Origin: Colius striatus
Lineage: Eukaryota > Chordata > Aves > Coliiformes > Coliidae
Direction: 5' to 3'
NCBI RefSeq assembly: GCF_028858725.1
Contig: NC_084763.1
Coordinates: forward strand, 57,869,152 to 57,933,151
DNA length: 64,000 nucleotides
The notes under the pieces are model-generated. The model saw only the letters and a list, made by a program, of their open reading frames with translations. It did not search any database and was not told where the DNA came from. This document shows positions 58,360 through 64,000 of the stretch, in pieces. Numbering within the stretch: the first letter of the stretch is position 1; every line of letters starts with the position of its first letter. Both the position numbers and the translations under genes were made by a program.

Positions 58360-58990
58360 CAGAATGGCTGGGGTTGGAAAAGCCCTTGAAGCTGCTGGAG
58401 TCCAACAGTCCCCCAGCACTGCCACAGCCACCACTGACCCATGGGCTCAGCTCCATGGCTTTGGGATCCCTCCAGGGCTGGGCACTCTCCCATGGCCCTG
58501 GGCAGCCTGGCACAGGGGCTGACACCCCTCTCAGGGAAACAGCTCTGCCTCAGCTCCAGCCTCAACCTCCCCTGGGGCAACTCCAGCCCCTTTCCTCTTG
58601 TTCTGTCACTTAGAACTCCCCCCCCAGCCCCAGCCTCCTGTGAGGGAGCAGCAGAGAGTGCTGCTGTCTGCCCTCAGCCTCCTCTTCTCCAGGCTCAACA
58701 ACCCCATTCCCTCAGCCCCTCCCCAGCCCCTTGTGCTCCAGCCCCTTCCCCAGCTCTGTGCCCGGCTCTGGCCACGCTGCAGCCCCTCAGTGTCCCTGTG
58801 GCAGTGAGTGAGGGGCCCAGCACTGACACAGCCCTGGAGCTGCAGCCTCCCAGAGCCCAGCACTGACACAGCCCTGGAGCTGCAGCCTCCCAGAGCCCAG
58901 CACTGACACAGCCCTGGAGCTGCAGCCTCCCAGGGCCCAGCACTGACACAGCCCTGGAGCTGCAGCCTCCCAGGGCCCAGCACAGGGCTC
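58360..58990 (-). mobile_element. CR1 fragment with a four-copy 40-bp repeat
   Basis: Starts cacagaatggctggggttgg. It contains tgccacagccaccactgacc, ccctctcagggaaacagctc and ggctctggccacgctgcagc, and then the 40-bp array. It forms an inverted pair with the element that ends at 58290. Confidence 0.93.
58819..58980. repeat. 40-bp tandem repeat inside a CR1 element, 4 copies
   Basis: Unit agcactgacacagccctgg followed by agctgcagcctcccag and agccc or ggccc, repeated four times. Units 1-2 end agccc and units 3-4 ggccc. The same unit occurs once in the CR1 at 56302 and twice (47127-47199, opposite strand) in the CR1 at 47057, so the array has expanded inside the element. Confidence 0.9.
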
Positions 58991-59625
58991 ACACAGGGCC
59001 CTTTGCTTTCTCCTAAGTTGTTATTTCAGACATTTCAAGAGGCATGGAAAGAAAGCAGCAGAAATCAAACACCCATCAGCACCAAGGGGCTCAGCTCAGC
59101 TCCAGAAACACGGTGCAGCAACACCAACTGACTTTCCCTTTCACTTTCCCTTTTCCCTTTGTGAAGAGGCTTGTTTTGCATCACCCTGACACTGGCACTA
59201 ACAGCTTATTAGTTAAGTTACCAGTTCTATTTATTACCCAGAGGAGCAGTGGATAGCAGATGTTAACAACAACGAGCTGGGAAGGGGCTTGTTTGGTTCT
59301 TACACTGATTAACTGATTTAATTCAACCACTGAATGAAGTGGTTCAACACACCTGCCCTTATTTTGCCAAGTACATCATTACAGATAGTAACATCCTCCT
59401 TGAAGCACTTGCTTTTCTGATTGAACTCCTCAGCATCCTCCCAGTGAAAAGCACAACAGCTTTAGCTGAGCCTTTACTTCCTCCAGCATGGCTGGCTCCA
59501 AGAGGAGGGTTACACCCGTTACCTGGTCATAAACACACAGCATTTGCATTACCTGGCTGTGATTCACTCTGCCATTCATGCACAGGGGCTGCTGTGCCAA
59601 CATCCATCTGCCTTCCAGCAGACAG

Positions 59626-60262
59626 AACATGAGCCAGCCCCGTGCCCAGGTGGCCAAGAAGGCCAAGGGCAGCCTGGCCTGGATCAGGATCAGTGTTGTC
59701 AGCAGGAGCAGGGAGCTGATCATTGCCCTGGCCTCGGCTTTGGGGAGGCTGCACCTCCACCCTGTGTCCAGTTCTGGGCCCCTCTCTACAAGAAGGACAT
59801 GGAGGTGCTGGAGAGGATCCAGAGGCAGCTGCCAGGCTGGGAAAGGGTCTGGAGCACGTCTCAGCTGAGGGAGGGCTGAGGGATCTGGGGCTGTTGAGCC
59901 TGGAGAAAAGAAGGCTCAGGGGAGACCTCCTCACTCTCTGCAACTACCTGAAAGGCAGCTGCAGCCAGGTGGGGGTGGGTCTGTTCTCCCTGATAACAAG
60001 CAACAGAACAAGAGGAAACGGCCTCAAGTTGCCCCAGGGGAGGCTCAGGCTGGATGTGAGGAGGAGTTTCTTTGCTGCCAGGGCTGTCAGGCATTGGAAC
60101 AGCTCCCAGGGAGGTGCTGGAGTCACCCTGCAGGGGTTTCAGAGCCGGGTGGGTGCTGCACTGAGGGCAATGGGCTGGTGGGTGACAGGGCTGGGACAGA
60201 GGCTGCACTCCATGGGCTGAAAGGGCTCTGCCAGCCAAAACCATTCCATGATTCTATGAACA
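59626..60262 (+). mobile_element. CR1 fragment with decaying ORF2 C-terminus
   Basis: About 640 bp. It starts catgagccagccccgtgccc and ends in an intact tail (ccaaaaccattccatgattc tatgaa). A frame over 59723-60220 still shows reverse-transcriptase C-terminal features ([34 protein letters not shown]), making it the best preserved coding remnant here. It has no upstream ORF2 and cannot be autonomous. Confidence 0.94.
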
Positions 60263-61491
60263 GGAAGAGCTCAGGGACCAGAGAAACTCTCCTCAAGCAG
60301 CATCCTTCCCTCACCCCACACAGGCCAGCTGTGCCTTCAAAGAGATGAAGCCCTTTTAGGTCACCCTGCTCAAAGTGTTTTCCCCAAGGCTGAAGCAGGT
60401 TCCCATCTTGCTTTGGAAAGGGGCTCAGAAAAAAATGGTTATAACCAGAGCAAAAACCAGGATCACTTTCAGACCAGCAATCACTGGGATGAGTTACCTG
60501 CTGTCTTAGAAGCCTGGCTGGAGAATTCAGGCATTTACCAGCCGAGTCCAGGCTCCTGGAGTGGGTTTCCCTAGGGAGCAGCTTGCTTACCATGTCTATG
60601 GGACTACACAAACTTTAGAACTCTATCCTGCAACCTGGGTTAAACATTAGTGGGTGTGCCAACAGGGAGACCAGGCAGGAAACAGCTCAGTTCTGCTGCA
60701 GGCTCCTCTGTGGCTCCTTCAGGCTCAGCTCCCGACCAAAGGGCAAGAGAAACGGTGCTGTCTTTTCAGAAGGAAAACCAGTTGCTCCTAAGAGCAGGAT
60801 TTAGTTCTGCTTCAATCCCCTGTTTGTAATTCTAGCTTCATTTTTCAGTCCAGAGTAACCTTGTGATACTTGCACAGGCCTCTGTCACTGAGCGTGGCTG
60901 GGTAAGAGTGTGTGCTGGTGTGCACTCAGCACAGGGACACCCTTCAGTCCCTGTTATTTAAGGTGGTGGGAAGCACCTCCTTGCACTCTTAAATCCTTTC
61001 TCATTCCTTTCATCTCTTCATACTTGCAGCACACCAGAGCCTGCATTCCCCTCATTCTTGGGAGAATTTTATCCCAGGGGGTTATAAACAGGTTCAGAAA
61101 TCCTACAGAGCTACTTGGCAAGAACACTCACCCCAAGCCCTGCCTGTCTCTCCTGCAAACCTGTGCTCCCTGCAGCACTGCAAATCTTTCTTTTCCCCAT
61201 ATGCTAAGAAGAATTTGACACTGAAATCCCACCACCCCTCCAGAGCTTGCCCAAAATCCCCTGTTCCAATTTATTCCCCATTACCACCCCAGTGTTCTCC
61301 TGTAGGGAGGGAGCCTGTGCAGGGAGAAGCCAGCTCAGAGCAGCGCCCTGCCCACATGCTCACACCCCTAGAAAAAAACAAGCACACCACCAGCAAGTGC
61401 AACTGCATGCAACAGGCCCTGTAGTGCCTCCAGCCTGGGACTCTGGCACTGCTATGGCTCTCCTTGTCAGCACAGCACATGTGTTGCTACA

Positions 61492-61747
61492 GGATGAGAG
61501 GAAACAGCCTCAAGTTGCCCCAGGGGAGGTTCAGGTTGGAGACAGGGAACAATTTCATCCCCCATGGGCTGTCCAGCCCTGTGCCAGGCTGCCCAGGGAG
61601 CTGGGGGAGTGCCCAGCCCTGGAGGGAGCCCAAAGCCTGGAGTTGAGGGCTGTGGGGCAGTGCTGGCTGTGGCAGTGCTACATTAATTGTTGATCTCCAT
61701 CATCTTCAAGGACTTTTCCAACCTCAACCACTCTGTGATTCTGTGAG
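61492..61747 (+). mobile_element. CR1 tail
   Basis: Contains agttgccccaggggaggttc, agtgcccagccctggaggga, and the end tttccaacctcaaccactct gtgattctgtga. Confidence 0.92.
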
Positions 61748-63127
61748 AATCTCCCTGGGGATGTCTCGAGCTGGAAAGAAGGAGACACAGTCCCTTGTGT
61801 TCCCTCCTGCTGAAGTACTGAGTATAATGAGGATGGCAGCAGAGCTCCAGGAGATGCCCTGACTGCACATAACCATTCCCAGCCTGCTCAGGGCTGCCAG
61901 CAGCGCCCACTCCCTCATCCTCAGCTCAGCCACCGCCCGCTGCTACCCGGCACCCACCAGACAAATCAGCACGCAAGTGGAACACAAACGAGGCCTGAAA
62001 CAGGTGTCTGAAGTGAGGCTTCCCCTTCCCCTCCCCACAACCCCCCAGCAAGAGCAATTAGTGCTGCTTCCCTCTTTGCAAAACAGCTCGTAAACAGGAT
62101 TTCGGTTTCGGTAGCGGAGAGTGCCGGAAACCTCCAGCCACGGGGCACAGGCAGCACGTGGCCAAGAAGCCATAAACCTCCAGCAGAGCTCTGCAACGAG
62201 ACAAGATCTGCAAAGAGACTGCTCACCACCAGTTCCACAGAGAAAAACAAACCCAGGAAGGTTTGTAAGGCACTATCTGATGGATGCAGCAGAGGAGGAG
62301 CGTTGCTCCTCTCCCGATTGCCGGGCTTCTTGCTTGTCCCTCCAGCCGGGCTGTGCTGCCTTCCCCCTGCACCCACAGCTCACCACGAGGGCTGAGGGCT
62401 TCCTGTGCTGCCTTCAGGTTCACACAAGCTGAACAAAGGCAAAGCTGTTAGAGGACAGTGGCTTGGTGCTGAGCAGGGAGCCCTCAGGGGGTCCTAAATA
62501 GATGCGTTTAGCAGCTGATTCAGGCTGGTCTGAGGCTGGAGCAGGTGGGGTGCACAGCCAGCAGCACCCAGCCAGCCTTTGGAGAAGATCCTTCCTCCAC
62601 TTCCACGCTTCCTCACCCAAAATGCTCGAGTTTCCCACTGTACCAGAAGGCTGAACTTGCAACTGCTCCAGCAGTAAGTAGTTACAGTGTCTGCAGCAGG
62701 ACATGGAGAGGGAAAGCCTCGGTGCTCGCAGCAGCTCGAGCTGTTAGAGCTGCCAAGTGATTGCATTTCGTTTCTCCCCCATCACCACCATCACAGTTAC
62801 TGAAGTCGCCGTGACAGCCCTAGTTAAAAACGCCTCAGTCTGCAGCAGAACCTGTGCTGAGGACACTGTGCCTCCTGGGCTGATAAAGAGGCAGATCTCA
62901 TGACTGTGCTCATGCAGTGATACACAGCCAGCCTGCCAGCCTCCCAGCTTTATCTCACAGCTCCTCTTTTACCACTGCCCCAGCTCTCTCCTCTTTCCTC
63001 TGTGCCCATGGTGGGTTTATCTGACTTTGAATCAGCAGCTCCATCTCTGAGGTCTCCACTTTGCTCCCAGCTTTTGCCTTAAGATCTGCCCCTTTGTCAT
63101 CCTCTCCATGCCTTTCTGTTTGACAGT

Positions 63128-63235
63128 TGTGTCACAACCTTCATTTCCTAATGCAGGAAGGATTCCTCCCCAAAGAAGATTGTGTCACAACCTTCATTTC
63201 AGAGGGAGGGAAGGAAGGATTCCTCCCTGAAGCAG
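63128..63235. repeat. 53-bp direct tandem duplication
   Basis: Two copies beginning tgtgtcacaaccttcatttc, at 63128 and 63181, both ending in ggaaggattcctccc plus a few bases. They differ by about ten changes in the middle. Confidence 0.9.
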
Positions 63236-63970
63236 CCTTTGTGCTCCTTACCGCAGCCGTTCTTCCTCCATGCCATGAGGCCTTTCCCTTCCCTTGCTGG
63301 TGGCCACTTCCACAGGTGCACAGCACCCATGCAACTCTCACTACTCCTGTTCAAGCTTCATGTTCTCAGCACTGCAGAGCTGAGAGTAACCCCTCTGCCT
63401 TTGCACTCTCACTCCAGTGGTTTTCAAAGGGCTTGTTATTCTTAGCTGTAAGTCATAGGATTGGAGACACACACATAGACGCCTGTTCAGCAACTGCCAG
63501 CACACAAAGCTGGAAGGAGACACTCCAGACAGAAGCTCCCAACTTTAGAAAGGTCACTTGCTTGTAGTCTCCCACGTGTTTTAATTCACACACATCACAA
63601 CTGGCCAACCCTTGGCTTGTAGTTACCTGCAGAGAGGCTTCTGTTCCAGGGCCCTTCACAAAGGGGTCTGAGGTGAGAAGAATCTAATCCACAGGTGTAA
63701 ATCCAAGAAGGTTTGTATAAGGTTGTTCAAAAGGGGATGTCAGCTCCCTTTTTGCAACATCCACAGGGGCCACAGCAAGCTTTACATGGGATTAGTAACA
63801 GCTTATGCTCTTAGCTGAACCTGTATAGGGAGCTGGATGATGTGTGCCTTGCAAAACTGGGATGCAGAGCACATTGTTCTGCCTTGGTTTGCTTCCCTCC
63901 CAGCCAGCACCAGGCAGAGAAGAGAATATATCTGACAGTTCAATACCCAGAGATGAGTAATGACAACTTG

Positions 63971-64000
63971 GAATCCCAGAGTGGTGGGGGCTGGAAGGGC
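63971..64000 (-). mobile_element. CR1 tail cut by the window edge
   Basis: The last 30 bases, gaatcccagagtggtggggg ctggaagggc, are the start of a reverse-complement CR1 end. Confidence 0.85.

Larger units (their letters stand above)
60263..63970. other. Presumed CCDC12 intron 1 sequence
   Basis: Apart from the CR1 at 61492 and the duplication at 63128, nothing recognisable. I looked specifically on the minus strand for an exon encoding the basic N-terminus of CCDC12 and found none. Confidence 0.5.

Noticed and set aside
59723..60220. A functional reverse transcriptase
   Set aside because: Only the C-terminal part of CR1 ORF2 is present. The catalytic domain is missing because the element is 5'-truncated.
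57425..64000. CCDC12 exon 1
   Set aside because: No minus-strand segment encodes the expected basic N-terminus with a donor in phase 0, and there is no large CpG island. It is inferred to lie outside the window.
1..64000. CRISPR arrays, bacterial operons, endogenous retroviruses, tRNA or rRNA genes
   Set aside because: The tandem arrays have no spacers. I saw no LTR pair, no gag/pol text and no cloverleaf RNA. Everything fits a bird chromosome.

Overview
This is a bird nuclear genome window. The base is about 37 stretches of CR1, the non-LTR retrotransposon that dominates bird genomes, recognised by the tail reading 'attctgtgattctatga' or close variants, and by repeated 3'-end motifs on both strands. 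There are also long vertebrate-style micro- and minisatellites and a split gene with GT-AG introns. Nothing looks bacterial, viral, or like CRISPR. The density of CR1 on the right side (about 30% of 43-64 kb by eye) is high for a bird, but I cannot name the species.

The one gene I can support is CCDC12, the cwf18-family spliceosome protein, on the minus strand. Six coding exons are visible, from 57424 down to the stop codon at 44574. They give 134 codons plus stop, in phase at every junction. By comparison with the roughly 166-residue vertebrate protein, only the N-terminal ~32 residues (exon 1) are missing, and they should lie beyond the right edge of the window. A polyadenylation signal on the minus strand at 43875-43880 marks the likely 3' end. 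A short CR1 piece and a CpG-rich block (about 43336-43640) follow directly.

Layout. 1-14.9 kb: mostly unique non-coding DNA with scattered CR1 tails. 14.9-25.6 kb: almost free of CR1, holding a ~500-bp purine-rich tract (23969-24472). 25.6-33.9 kb: a 39-bp minisatellite of 20 units (29281-30052), a homeodomain/AP-1 motif cluster (about 31795-31910), a pentanucleotide repeat, and a ~20-bp minisatellite of about 31 units (33077-33707) that abuts a CR1 missing its 3' end. 33.9-43.3 kb: CR1 fragments and CpG patches. 43.3-57.4 kb: CpG-rich block and CCDC12. 57.4-64 kb: presumably CCDC12 intron 1, rich in CR1.

I see no exon of another gene in the 43 kb downstream of CCDC12, although in mammals PTH1R lies there in convergent orientation. 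I found no clearly new biological system. The most interesting items are the all-frame-open 39-bp minisatellite with its apparent 312-bp internal duplication, the in-frame 69-nt CCDC12 intron, the tetranucleotide repeat beside a weak CCDC12 donor site, the CpG-rich block at the gene's 3' end, and same-type inverted CR1 pairs around CCDC12 exons. All coordinates were read by eye.
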